Shown here in pieces: positions 8,880 to 16,811 of a stretch of DNA of 64,000 nt. Under the pieces are notes generated by a model. It was not told where the DNA came from. It worked only from the letters and a program-made list of their open reading frames with translations, and did not search any database. Numbering within the stretch: the first letter of the stretch is position 1; every line of letters begins with the position of its first letter. Source of the stretch: Burkholderia diffusa (GTDB taxonomy: Bacteria > Pseudomonadota > Gammaproteobacteria > Burkholderiales > Burkholderiaceae); assembly GCF_902499115.1 (NCBI RefSeq), contig NZ_CABVPN010000001.1, positions 124,001-188,000 of the forward strand. The letters are read 5' to 3'. Position numbers and translations under genes: made by a program.

Positions 8880-8972
8880 CGGTTGCACCTCGTCGAAAGC
8901 TGAATGAACGCGCCGGACGCACGACCGGTGCGCGCGGACAGTCCGCCATTGCAGCGCGATCCGCGCGATCGC

Positions 8973-9002
8973 ACAAATTCATTTGTCACATGAATACATG
9001 TG
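8973..9002. promoter_or_regulatory. Cluster of overlapping dyads between the GGT-family gene and glpR
   Basis: Three perfect inverted repeats overlap in 30 bp of AT-rich DNA: ACAAA-TTCA-TTTGT (8973-8986), ATTCAT-N7-ATGAAT (8977-8995) and CACATG-AATA-CATGTG (8987-9002). The site is 94 bp upstream of the GGT-family start (minus) and 98 bp upstream of glpR (plus). The layout suggests a regulator-binding region for one or both divergent genes. Confidence 0.5.
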
Positions 9003-9100
9003 CTTTACGCATGAATTCCGCACAGTGATATGCCGGAGGCCGGTCGAACGCGCTTCCCGCCCTTACAATACCCGCTCCGCCTCACGATGACCGCCGAGCC

Positions 9101-9880
9101 ATGACCCGAGATCCCCGCCTCACCCTCAACGCGCGCCAGCAGGAACTGCTCGAATGGGTGCAGCGTGACGGCTTCGTGACCGTCGACGATCTCGCCGCGC
9201 ACTTCGCGGTCACGCCGCAGACGATCCGCCGCGACGTGAACTGGCTCGCCGACCTGAACCTGCTGCGCCGCTACCACGGCGGCGCGAGCCTGCCGACCAG
9301 CTCGGAGAACGTGTCGTACACCGCGCGCCAGCGGATGTTCCACGACGAGAAGCGGCGCATCGCGGCGCTCGCCGCGTCGCACATACCCGACCAGGCATCG
9401 CTGTTCATCAACCTCGGCACCACGACCGAGGAAGTTGCGCGCGCGCTGAACCGCCACCATGGGCTGCACGTGATCACGAACAACCTGAACGTTGCGTCGA
9501 TGATGAGCGGCTACCCCGACTGCGAGGTGCTGATCACGGGCGGCATCGTGCGGCCGTGGGACAAGGGGATCGTCGGCGAACTCGCGATCGACTTCATCCG
9601 CCAGTTCAAGGTCGACTACGCGATCATCGGCACGTCGGCGATCGAGGCCGACGGCACGCTGCGCGACTTCGACACGCGCGAGGTGCGCGTGGCCGAGGCG
9701 ATCATGCAGCATGCGCGCACGGTCTACCTCGTGGCCGACCATTCGAAGGTCGGCCGGCCCGCGCTGGTGCGCCAGGGCCATCTGAGCCAGGTGCACGCGC
9801 TCTTCACCGACAAGCCGCTGCCCCCCGAGATGGCCGATACGGTGGCGGCCGCCGGCACCCAGGTCTACGTCGCGGAATGA
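9101..9880 (+). CDS. glpR: DeoR-family transcriptional repressor GlpR
   Basis: The 259-residue protein has an N-terminal DeoR winged helix (ELLEWVQRDGFVTVDDLAAHFAVTPQTIRRDV, about residues 10-45). A sugar-phosphate sensing domain follows, with INLGTTTEEVARAL, ITNNLNVA and DYAIIGTSAIEADGTL. The family represses glycerol-3-phosphate genes and releases DNA when it binds glycerol-3-phosphate. The assignment to GlpR rather than another DeoR member follows from glpD, glpK and glpF beginning about 1.1 kb downstream, and from a TTCG-rich operator-like block in front of glpD. The ATG at 9101 starts MTRDPRLTLNARQQE. Confidence 0.9.
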   Translation: MTRDPRLTLNARQQELLEWVQRDGFVTVDDLAAHFAVTPQTIRRDVNWLADLNLLRRYHGGASLPTSSENVSYTARQRMFHDEKRRIAALAASHIPDQASLFINLGTTTEEVARALNRHHGLHVITNNLNVASMMSGYPDCEVLITGGIVRPWDKGIVGELAIDFIRQFKVDYAIIGTSAIEADGTLRDFDTREVRVAEAIMQHARTVYLVADHSKVGRPALVRQGHLSQVHALFTDKPLPPEMADTVAAAGTQVYVAE

Positions 9881-10182
9881 CCGCACCGATGCTGCACCGC
9901 ACCCGAAACTTCAAGTGAAATCAAGAAGTTGGCGTCGCAAGCAAACCGCTTGCGCGCGGCCCGGCTGTCAAAGGGAAAATTAACGGGGCACGATTTGTCG
10001 TTGCCCGCGCGCTCGACTAGACTCCAGTTCCCCGGCCCGTTCGACCGTTCCGCCTGTGCCAGGGCGCGGACGAATGGCATGGCCGGCGAATACAGCTTTC
10101 CCCCCAAGCCATATCCCGATGGGTATCGCGCGTCGGTTTTTACGCCGGCCGCGCGGGCTGACTGGTCGCCATGGAGAGAACG
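9881..10182 (+). other. Leader region with candidate promoter upstream of the small HTH-like gene
   Basis: Within this 302-bp gap TTGTCG (9995-10000) and TAGACT (10018-10023) are spaced by exactly 17 bp, with 4 of 6 consensus bases each. That would give a long leader of about 150 nt before the ATG at 10183. I see no coding frame or recognised riboswitch in the leader. Confidence 0.4.
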
Positions 10183-10380
10183 ATGCTGAGTCCGCATGAA
10201 TTCGCCACGCTATTGCTTGTGAAAGACGCCCCCGATCAAACCAACATGGATCGGGACGAGATCGACGCACTGCTCGAACAGCAGCTCGTTCGCCTGGAAG
10301 CACTCGGATCGGGGCGCAAATACTGCGTGACCGAAACCGGCGACGCCGCGCTGCGATCCATCAAATACCGATATTCGTAA
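10183..10380 (+). CDS. Small conserved hypothetical protein (possible winged-helix fragment)
   Basis: A 65-residue protein begins MLSPHEFATLLLVKDAP, and its C-terminal half (LLEQQLVRLEALGSGRKYCVTETGDAAL) resembles the wing of MarR/PadR-like winged helices, where a question helix is followed by a TETGDAAL hairpin. There is no catalytic motif, signal peptide or membrane segment. An AGAGAACG stretch with GGAG at 10173 precedes the ATG at 10183; an in-frame ATG at 10171 would add four residues but overlaps this Shine-Dalgarno. Codon use matches its neighbours. The function is unknown. Its place between glpR and glpD may be incidental. Confidence 0.6.
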   Translation: MLSPHEFATLLLVKDAPDQTNMDRDEIDALLEQQLVRLEALGSGRKYCVTETGDAALRSIKYRYS

Positions 10381-10402
10381 AACCACACCGTTCCTGACCT
10401 GA

Positions 10403-10431
10403 CCGCGCGGCCCGGATTCCGGGCCGCGCGG
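10403..10431. terminator. Long GC hairpin between convergent small genes
   Basis: A perfect 13-bp stem (10403-10415 with 10419-10431) with a 3-nt loop lies between the ends of the small HTH-like gene (10380) and the lipoprotein gene (10470). No T tract is present, so it may be a bidirectional terminator or an mRNA-stabilising hairpin. Confidence 0.5.
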
Positions 10432-10469
10432 CCGTTCCCGCACCCGCCGCCAGCCCGCCGCGGCCTGCT

Positions 10470-10838
10470 TCAGCCGCCGCGCAACGTCGGATCGACCGCC
10501 GCCCGCCAGCTGATGGCCTGCGCACGCGCGCCGTTGAAATACGCGATCCAGCCGGCACGCGCCGCCGCATCAGGCGCCGCATAGCGCGTCGAAAGTTCGT
10601 TTACGAACGCACAATAGTTCGCTTCGGTCAGCCCGCGATACCGTTTCGCCACATACGCGTCGTACAGCGTCGCGTAGACCGGCTGCGCGTCCGCGCCCCA
10701 GTCGCGCGCCGTGCCGCCGCACGACGTCTGCAGGTCGACGAACGACGGCGTGCGCCAGTTGCCGACGAGCGGCGGCATGCCGGCGCCGCACCCCGCCAGA
10801 AGCACGGCGCACACGCCGGCCCACATCCCAATACGCAT
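10470..10838 (-). CDS. Small predicted lipoprotein of unknown function
   Basis: The 122-residue protein has a short positively charged start, a hydrophobic stretch and a lipobox LLAGC (Cys17), so it should be lipid-modified and anchored in the envelope. The mature part includes VDLQTSCGGTARDWGADAQPVYATLYDAYVAKRYRGLTEANYCAFVNELS. Two cysteines in the mature chain, about 48 residues apart, could form a disulfide. I do not recognise a named domain. It diverges from glpD, sharing the AT-rich intergenic region at 10839-11000, so it could respond to the same regulator. Confidence 0.7.
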   Translation of the reverse strand: MRIGMWAGVCAVLLAGCGAGMPPLVGNWRTPSFVDLQTSCGGTARDWGADAQPVYATLYDAYVAKRYRGLTEANYCAFVNELSTRYAAPDAAARAGWIAYFNGARAQAISWRAAVDPTLRGG

Positions 10839-10907
10839 GATTCACCTCGCGAAACGGTCGATTCCGCCAGTATCGTCCGGGATCGTGTCGCGCGCTACTG
10901 GCCCCGC

Positions 10908-10965
10908 TTTTTCGAACTTTACTTTTTCGATTTCGTTCGTTAAATTTCGAATTCGAACATTTTCT
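10908..10965. promoter_or_regulatory. TTCG-repeat block, candidate GlpR operator in front of glpD
   Basis: In an otherwise GC-rich genome this AT-rich block holds at least five TTCG motifs (about 10910, 10926, 10931, 10946 and 10952). It includes the perfect 12-bp palindrome TTCGAATTCGAA (10946-10957). GlpR operators in Escherichia coli and Pseudomonas are built from TTCG half-sites. It lies between the divergent lipoprotein gene and glpD, ending about 35 bp before the glpD start. That binding is by GlpR is inference. Confidence 0.65.
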
Positions 10966-11000
10966 GTTCATCCATTTCCCTCAGACGATAAGGACAGCAG

Positions 11001-12524
11001 GTGACCCAACCGAATCGCTACGATCTGCTCGTCGTCGGCGGCGGCATCAACGGCGCTGGCATCGCGCGCGATGCGGCCGGCCGCGGCCTGTCGGTCATGC
11101 TCTGCGAGCAGGACGATCTCGCGTCGCACACGTCGTCGTCCAGCACGAAGCTGATTCACGGCGGCCTGCGCTACCTCGAATACAACGAGTTCGGGCTCGT
11201 GCGCAAGGCGCTGCAGGAGCGCGAGACGCTGCTGCGCGCGGCGCCGCACATCATGTGGCCGCTGCGCTTCGTGATGCCGCACATGCCGAACCTGCGTCCG
11301 GCCTGGCTGATCCGCATCGGCCTGTTCCTTTACGATCACCTCGCGAAACGCGAACTGCTGCCCGGCTCGCGCGGCATCGACATGCGCCGCCATGCGGCCG
11401 GCGCACCGCTGATCGATTCGATCAAGCGCGGCTTCGTCTATTCGGACGGCTGGGTCGACGACGCGCGCCTCGTCGTGCTGAACGCGATGGATGCGAAGGA
11501 GCGCGGCGCCGAGATCCTGACGCGCACGAAGCTGGTGTCCGCCGAACGCCGCGGCGACGAATGGGAAGCGCGGCTGCAGCACGCCGACGGGTCGATCCGC
11601 GTCGTGCATGCGCGCGCGATCGCGAACGCGGCCGGCCCGTGGGTCGGCGAAGTGCTGCACGGCGCGCTCGGCCGCGGCGCGCAGCACAGCGTGCGGCTTG
11701 TGAAGGGCAGCCACATCATCACGCGCCGCCTGTTCGATCACGACCACGCGTACATCTTCCAGAACCCGGACAAGCGGATCATCTTCGCGATTCCGTACGA
11801 ACACGATTTCACGCTGATCGGCACGACCGACGTCGAATACACGAACGATCCTGCGAAGGTCGCGATCGATCGCGACGAAACGCAGTACCTGTGCGATTCG
11901 ATCAACCGCTACTTCAAGCGCAAGATCTCGCCGGCCGACGTGCACTGGACCTACTCGGGCGTGCGCCCGCTGCTGGAAGACGAGAACGCCGCGAACGCAT
12001 CGGCCGTCACGCGCGACTACCGTCTCGAGCTGGACGACGGCGCGGGCGCCCCGCTGCTGTCCGTGTTCGGCGGCAAGATCACGACGTTCCGCAAGCTCGC
12101 GGAAGAAGCCGGCGACATGCTGTGCCGCGCGCTCGGCCGCGACGCGAAGACCTGGACGGCCGGCGTCGCGCTGCCGGGCGGCGACATCGCCGATGCGAAG
12201 TTCGACGCGTTCGCCGCGCAGTTCGCGAAGCGCCATCCGTGGCTGCCCGCCGCACTCGCACGCCGCTACGCGCGCGCGTACGGCACGCGCGCGGAACGCG
12301 TGGTCGACGGCGCGACGTCGCTCGCCGACCTCGGCGCCGAGATCGCGCCGGGCATCCACGATGCCGAACTGCGCTACCTGCGCGACGCCGAATGGGCGAC
12401 CTGCGCGCAGGACGTGCTGTGGCGCCGCTCCAAGCTCGGCCTGCACGTCGCGCCGGGCACGCTCGACGCAGTGACGGCCGCGGTCGACGCGTGGTTCGCC
12501 GCCGTACATGCGCCGCACGCATGA
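11001..12524 (+). CDS. glpD: Aerobic glycerol-3-phosphate dehydrogenase
   Basis: The 507-residue FAD enzyme begins at a GTG with the Rossmann motif DLLVVGGGINGAGIARDAAGRG (about residues 8-29). The GlpD signature SSSSTKLIHGGLRYLE follows. It oxidises sn-glycerol-3-phosphate to dihydroxyacetone phosphate at the inner membrane and passes electrons to quinone. The length matches E. coli GlpD (about 500). Other family blocks are RLVKGSHIITRRLF, IIFAIPYEHDFTLIGTTDVEY and the SGVRPLLEDE substrate loop. AAGGACAGCAG precedes the GTG. It is followed after a hairpin by glpK, and the TTCG-rich operator block upstream suggests control by GlpR. Confidence 0.96.
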   Translation: MTQPNRYDLLVVGGGINGAGIARDAAGRGLSVMLCEQDDLASHTSSSSTKLIHGGLRYLEYNEFGLVRKALQERETLLRAAPHIMWPLRFVMPHMPNLRPAWLIRIGLFLYDHLAKRELLPGSRGIDMRRHAAGAPLIDSIKRGFVYSDGWVDDARLVVLNAMDAKERGAEILTRTKLVSAERRGDEWEARLQHADGSIRVVHARAIANAAGPWVGEVLHGALGRGAQHSVRLVKGSHIITRRLFDHDHAYIFQNPDKRIIFAIPYEHDFTLIGTTDVEYTNDPAKVAIDRDETQYLCDSINRYFKRKISPADVHWTYSGVRPLLEDENAANASAVTRDYRLELDDGAGAPLLSVFGGKITTFRKLAEEAGDMLCRALGRDAKTWTAGVALPGGDIADAKFDAFAAQFAKRHPWLPAALARRYARAYGTRAERVVDGATSLADLGAEIAPGIHDAELRYLRDAEWATCAQDVLWRRSKLGLHVAPGTLDAVTAAVDAWFAAVHAPHA

Positions 12525-12567
12525 TTCGTTTGCAGTTGCATTTGCCTGACCGATGTTGATTCACCGA

Positions 12568-12590
12568 CGCGCCGCGTAACATGCGGCGCG
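12568..12590 (+). terminator. Intergenic hairpin between glpD and glpK
   Basis: An 8-bp perfect stem (CGCGCCGC at 12568-12575, GCGGCGCG at 12583-12590) with a 7-nt loop lies in the 105-bp gap. No T tract follows, so it more likely tunes message stability or partial termination within the glp operon. Confidence 0.4.
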
Positions 12591-12629
12591 CATCACAACT
12601 ACGCCAATCCACGGATGGAGATGAGAGAC

Positions 12630-14132
12630 ATGCAGGATCAGTACATCCTCGCGCTTGACCAGGGCACGACGAGCTCCCGCGCGATGCTGTTCGATCGCCA
12701 GGGCAACATCGTATCGATCGCCCAGAAGGAATTCGAACAGATCTACCCGCAACCCGGCTGGGTCGAGCACGACCCGCAGGAAATCTGGTCGACGCAAGCG
12801 GGCGTCGCCGCCGAAGCGGTCACGCGCACGGGCCTGAACGGCACGTCGATCGCCGCGATCGGGATCACCAACCAGCGCGAGACGACGATCGTCTGGGATC
12901 GCGAGACGGGCCAGCCCGTCTACAACGCGATCGTGTGGCAGGACCGCCGCACCGCCGACTTCTGCGATTCGCTGAAGAAGCAGGGCCTCGAAGCCAAGGT
13001 ACGCGCGAAGACCGGCCTGCCCATCGACTCGTACTTCTCCGCGACCAAGATCCGCTGGATCCTCGACAACGTGCCGGGTGCGCGCGACAAGGCGCGCCAG
13101 GGCAAGCTCGCGTTCGGCACCGTCGACAGCTGGCTCGTGTGGAACTTCACGAAGCACGAACTGCACGTGACCGACGTGACCAACGCATCGCGCACGATGC
13201 TGTTCAACATCCACACGCGCGAGTGGGACAGCGAGCTGCTGGAACTGCTCGACATCCCGCGCAGCATGCTGCCGGAAGTGAAGGCGTCGTCGGAAATCTA
13301 CGGCCATACGAAAACCACGGTGTTCGCGTCTAAGATCCCGCTCGCGGGCATCGCCGGCGACCAGCACGCGGCGCTGTTCGGCCAGATGTGCACGACGTCG
13401 GGCATGGTGAAGAACACCTACGGCACCGGCTGCTTCCTGATGATGAACACCGGCGACAAGCCGATCGAGTCGAAGAACAACCTCGTCACGACGATCGCCT
13501 GGCAGATCGGCGACGACGTGCAGTACGCGCTCGAAGGCAGCATCTTCATCGCGGGCGCGGTCGTGCAGTGGCTGCGCGACGGCGTCGGCATCATCAAGTC
13601 GGCCGCCGAGATCGAAGCGCTCGCCGCGAGCGTGCCGCATACCGACGGCGTCTATCTCGTGCCGGCGTTCGCGGGCCTCGGCGCGCCGCACTGGAACGCA
13701 CGGGCACGCGGTTCGGTATTCGGCGTCACGCGCGGCACGACGTCCGCGCACCTCGCGCGCGCGGCGCTCGACGCGATCGCTTACCAGTCGCTCGACGTGC
13801 TGGCCGCGATGGAAGCCGACTCCGGCATCAGCATCGGCGAGCTGCGCGTCGACGGCGGCGCGAGCGCGAACAATCTGCTGATGCAGTTCCAGGCCGACCT
13901 GCTCGGCGTCGACGCGGTGCGACCGCAGATCACCGAGACGACCGCGCTCGGCGCGGCCTATCTCGCGGGCCTCGCGATCGGCTACTGGAAGAACCTCGAC
14001 GAAGTGCGCAGCCAGTGGCAGCTCGATCGCCGCTTCTCCCCGTCGATGCCGAAGGATCAGGTCGAGCGCTGCATGGCCGGCTGGCAACGCGCGGTGCGCG
14101 CCGCCAAGGCGTGGGCCGACGACACGCAGTAA
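12630..14132 (+). CDS. glpK: Glycerol kinase
   Basis: The 500-residue FGGY-family kinase starts MQDQYILALDQGTTSSRAML, with the ATP phosphate-1 loop DQGTTS. It shows ITNQRETTIVWD, the WLVWN region, and GDQHAALFGQ with the catalytic Asp. ALEGSIFIAGAVVQWLRDG and LRVDGGASANNLLMQ complete the set. It phosphorylates glycerol to sn-glycerol-3-phosphate, the substrate of GlpD and the likely inducer of GlpR. The ATG at 12630 is chosen because GGAG at 12617 lies upstream; the ATG at 12615 would add five residues not typical of the family. It is the middle gene of glpD-glpK-glpF, with the transporter 90 bp downstream. Confidence 0.97.
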   Translation: MQDQYILALDQGTTSSRAMLFDRQGNIVSIAQKEFEQIYPQPGWVEHDPQEIWSTQAGVAAEAVTRTGLNGTSIAAIGITNQRETTIVWDRETGQPVYNAIVWQDRRTADFCDSLKKQGLEAKVRAKTGLPIDSYFSATKIRWILDNVPGARDKARQGKLAFGTVDSWLVWNFTKHELHVTDVTNASRTMLFNIHTREWDSELLELLDIPRSMLPEVKASSEIYGHTKTTVFASKIPLAGIAGDQHAALFGQMCTTSGMVKNTYGTGCFLMMNTGDKPIESKNNLVTTIAWQIGDDVQYALEGSIFIAGAVVQWLRDGVGIIKSAAEIEALAASVPHTDGVYLVPAFAGLGAPHWNARARGSVFGVTRGTTSAHLARAALDAIAYQSLDVLAAMEADSGISIGELRVDGGASANNLLMQFQADLLGVDAVRPQITETTALGAAYLAGLAIGYWKNLDEVRSQWQLDRRFSPSMPKDQVERCMAGWQRAVRAAKAWADDTQ

Positions 14133-14222
14133 CCCGCGGCAACCAGAAGCAATCCGAACGAATTAAAACAACACCGGCGGACCGTGCCACGCGCGAGTCC
14201 GCCGTCATCTACGAGAGACAAC

Positions 14223-14939
14223 ATGTCACCTTATATTGCGGAATTCATCGGCACGGCGATCCTCGTGCTGCTCGGCAACGGCGCGGTCGCAAACGTGCTG
14301 CTTGCGAAGACCAAGGGCAAAGGCGCGGACCTCATCGTGATCGTCATGGGCTGGGCGATGGCGGTGTTCGTCGCCGTCTACGTGACCGCGTCATTCAGCG
14401 GCGCGCACCTGAACCCGATCGTCACGATCAGCCTCGCGCTCGCGGGCAAGTTCGCATGGTCGAAGGTCGGCGGCTACATCCTCGCGCAGATGCTCGGCGG
14501 GATGGCCGGCGCGCTGCTCGTGTGGCTCGCGTATCGCCAGCACTTCGCGAAGGAGGTCGATGCGGACCTGAAGCTCGCGGTGTTCTGCACGGCGCCCGCC
14601 ATCCGCAGCACCACGCACAACGTGCTGACCGAAGCCATCTGCACGTTCGTGCTGATCCTCGGCGTGCTGTACCTCGCGTCGCCGCAGATCGGTCTCGGCG
14701 CGCTCGACGCACTGCCCGTCGGCCTGCTCGTGCTTGGCATCGGCATCTCGCTCGGCGGCCCGACCGGCTATGCGATGAGCCCGGCGCGCGACCTGTCGCC
14801 GCGCATCATGCACGCGCTGCTGCCGATTCCCGGCAAGCGCGACAGCGACTGGCGCTATGCGTGGGTGCCGGTGATCGGCCCGCTGCTCGGCGGCGCCGCG
14901 GCGGCCGGCCTGTATCTGCACCTGCACGCGATGGCCTGA
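14223..14939 (+). CDS. glpF: Glycerol uptake facilitator (aquaglyceroporin) with variant NPA motifs
   Basis: The 238-residue protein has the six-helix, two-half-helix architecture of MIP channels, with SGAHLNP and TGYAMSPARD as the pore half-helix elements. It should let glycerol cross the inner membrane, where GlpK traps it. The canonical Asn-Pro-Ala motifs are altered: the first is Asn-Pro-Ile (64-66) and the second is Ser-Pro-Ala (186-188). The second-loop arginine R189 and D190, typical of glycerol facilitators, are present. ATG 14223 follows GAGAGACAAC. A hairpin at 14967 ends the unit. Length is short compared with E. coli GlpF (281), lacking its long C-terminal tail. Confidence 0.9.
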   Translation: MSPYIAEFIGTAILVLLGNGAVANVLLAKTKGKGADLIVIVMGWAMAVFVAVYVTASFSGAHLNPIVTISLALAGKFAWSKVGGYILAQMLGGMAGALLVWLAYRQHFAKEVDADLKLAVFCTAPAIRSTTHNVLTEAICTFVLILGVLYLASPQIGLGALDALPVGLLVLGIGISLGGPTGYAMSPARDLSPRIMHALLPIPGKRDSDWRYAWVPVIGPLLGGAAAAGLYLHLHAMA

Positions 14940-14966
14940 TCGCGGGTTCGATCGAGCTCGATCCCG

Positions 14967-14993
14967 AGCACGCGGCAGCAACTGCCGCGTGCT
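14967..14993 (+). terminator. Terminator-like hairpin after glpF
   Basis: A perfect 12-bp stem (14967-14978 with 14982-14993) and a CAA loop lie 28 bp after the glpF stop. The following pyrimidine-rich stretch (TCCGCCTCCCCCTT) is a weak T tract. Confidence 0.65.
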
Positions 14994-15200
14994 TCCGCCT
15001 CCCCCTTCCGCCCTGCTTTCGTCACACGATCGACGACGCGCCCGCCTCGCTCTCGCCGGGCAACGCCGCGGTGACGCCTCGGCCTGACGGAGTGCATAGT
15101 CGGGACGGGACGCAGGCGCCGAACGGCTCGCGGTGCAACTTCGAAAGCACGTATCATGGCGGGATGCTCGGCGTCGCCGACACCCCGCTTCTTCACCATC

Positions 15201-15887
15201 ATGCTCGATCACCTTATCTGCGACTGCGACGGCGTCCTCGTCGACAGCGAAGTCATCGCCGACCGCGTGCTGTTCGAAACGCTGTCCGCCACCTTCCCTC
15301 ACCTCGATTTCGAAGACGCCGCGAAGTCCGCCTTCGGCCAGCAGACATCGCGCTTTCTCGCCGGGCTCGAAGCGCGTTTCGGCATCCGGATGCCCGACGA
15401 CTTCATCGAGACCGTCGAGCGCAACATCGAGACCGGTCTCGCACAATCGCTCGCGCCGATCAGCGGCGTGCGCGACGCGCTGCTGAAGGTCAGCCTGCCG
15501 GCCGCGGTGGTATCGAACAGCCGGCTCGTGCGCGTGCGCAGTTCGCTGAAGCGCGCATCGCTCACCGAAATCTTCGGCGATCGCGTGTTCAGCTCCGAGC
15601 AGGTCGCACGGCCGAAACCCTATCCCGACGTCTACCTGCACGCGGCGCAGACGCTCGGCGTCGCGCCGACGCGCTGCATCGTCGTGGAGGACAGCGTGTC
15701 GGGCCTGAACGCCGCGCGTGCGGCGGGGATGAAGACGATCGCGTTCGTCGGCGCGAGCCACATCCCGGACAACTACGCGGACGCGCTGCGCGCGATGGGC
15801 ATCACGCGGATCATGCGCAGGATGAATGAACTGCCGGCGCTCGTCGAAGCCGGCCTGCGCGGCGAATTCGGCGACGTGCAGTCCTGA
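15201..15887 (+). CDS. HAD-superfamily phosphatase (YieH/beta-phosphoglucomutase-like)
   Basis: The 228-residue protein has the HAD core motifs: DCDGVLVDSE (nucleophile Asp in motif I, residues 8-17), VVSNS (motif II), the motif III lysine in ARPKPYPDVYLHAA, and VVEDSVSGLNAARAAG (motif IV). The helical cap between motifs I and II is typical of subfamily IA enzymes such as 6-phosphogluconate phosphatase YieH or beta-phosphoglucomutase. It is likely cytoplasmic; the substrate is unknown. Its position 261 bp after glpF with a terminator between makes co-transcription unlikely, but a sugar- or glycerol-phosphate substrate is conceivable. The ATG at 15201 gives the standard start directly before motif I. 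Confidence 0.8.
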   Translation: MLDHLICDCDGVLVDSEVIADRVLFETLSATFPHLDFEDAAKSAFGQQTSRFLAGLEARFGIRMPDDFIETVERNIETGLAQSLAPISGVRDALLKVSLPAAVVSNSRLVRVRSSLKRASLTEIFGDRVFSSEQVARPKPYPDVYLHAAQTLGVAPTRCIVVEDSVSGLNAARAAGMKTIAFVGASHIPDNYADALRAMGITRIMRRMNELPALVEAGLRGEFGDVQS

Positions 15888-15977
15888 CGGACGGTCGCGC
15901 CGGAGCCACATGACCGGCGTGCGGCTCGATGCGCACGCCGTCCCGCGGGCGCATCGGCGCGCCCGCTACACCGATCG

Positions 15978-16688
15978 TCAGGCCGGCTCGCAGCAGCGCT
16001 CGCGCGCGGCCGCCAGCGCCTCGCGGAATTCGACGAGTTCCGCGATCGTCAGCATCGGCAACCCGTGCTGCTGCGCGAAACGCTCGACGTCGTCGCCGCG
16101 CGTCATCGTGCCGTCCGGATTCATCAGCTCGCACAGCACGCCCGCCGGCTTCAGGCCAGCGAGGATCGACAGGTCGACCGTTCCTTCGGTGTGACCGCGG
16201 CGCGCAAGCACGCCGCCCGGTTGCGCACGCAGCGGAAACACGTGGCCGGGGCGCACGATGTCGTACGGCTTCGCATCGTCGGCGATCGCCGCGCGGATCG
16301 TCGTCACGCGATCGGCCGCGGACACGCCGGTATGCACGCCTTCGCGCGCCTCGATCGACACGGTGAACGCGGTGCCGTTGCGGCTCTCGTTGGTCTGCAC
16401 CATCGGCGGCAGCTCGAGCGCGCGGACCTTGTCGTCGGTCAGGCACAGGCACACGATGCCGCTGCACTCGCGGATCAGGAGCGCCATCGTCTCGGGCGTG
16501 ATGCGCTCGGCGGCGACGATCAGGTCGGCCTCGTTTTCACGGTCGTGATCGTCCTGCAACACGACCGCGCGGCCCGCGCGCAACGCGTCGAGCGCGGCGG
16601 CGATGCGCGGCGGCACCGGTTCGGAATCGAGCAACGGGAGATCGGCAAAGGCGTCGGCGGGTGCCGACGAAACGGACATGAAGGACAT
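15978..16688 (-). CDS. ribB: 3,4-dihydroxy-2-butanone-4-phosphate synthase
   Basis: The 236-residue protein matches DHBP synthase, which makes the four-carbon precursor of riboflavin from ribulose-5-phosphate. Key elements are AVVLQDDHDRENEADLIVAAE (acidic metal/substrate loop), the catalytic region around SGIVC, HTGVSAADR, RPGHVFPLRAQPGGVLARRGHTEG and ILAGLKPAGVLCELMN. There is no GTP cyclohydrolase II domain, so it is monofunctional RibB, a probable second copy beside a RibBA elsewhere (inference). It is transcribed from behind an FMN riboswitch at 16812-16950. ATGs at 16688 and 16679 are both plausible starts; GAGGAGCG upstream favours the first. Confidence 0.94.
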   Translation of the reverse strand: MSFMSVSSAPADAFADLPLLDSEPVPPRIAAALDALRAGRAVVLQDDHDRENEADLIVAAERITPETMALLIRECSGIVCLCLTDDKVRALELPPMVQTNESRNGTAFTVSIEAREGVHTGVSAADRVTTIRAAIADDAKPYDIVRPGHVFPLRAQPGGVLARRGHTEGTVDLSILAGLKPAGVLCELMNPDGTMTRGDDVERFAQQHGLPMLTIAELVEFREALAAARERCCEPA

Positions 16689-16811
16689 GTGAAACGCTCC
16701 TCGCAATTACGATTTGGGCGAAAAACGTTTCAGGGCATTGCAAACAGACAGAACGACAACCCGCTTCGCACGCATGGCAAAGCGGCCCTGACGGACATGA
16801 CTATCTGCACA

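Noticed and set aside
13388..15829. A very long open frame (over 800 codons) running through glpK, glpF and the HAD gene in another frame
   Set aside because: Its translation is Arg/Ala/Pro-rich with no domain similarity, and it crosses three clear genes. High GC content makes stop codons rare in shadow frames.
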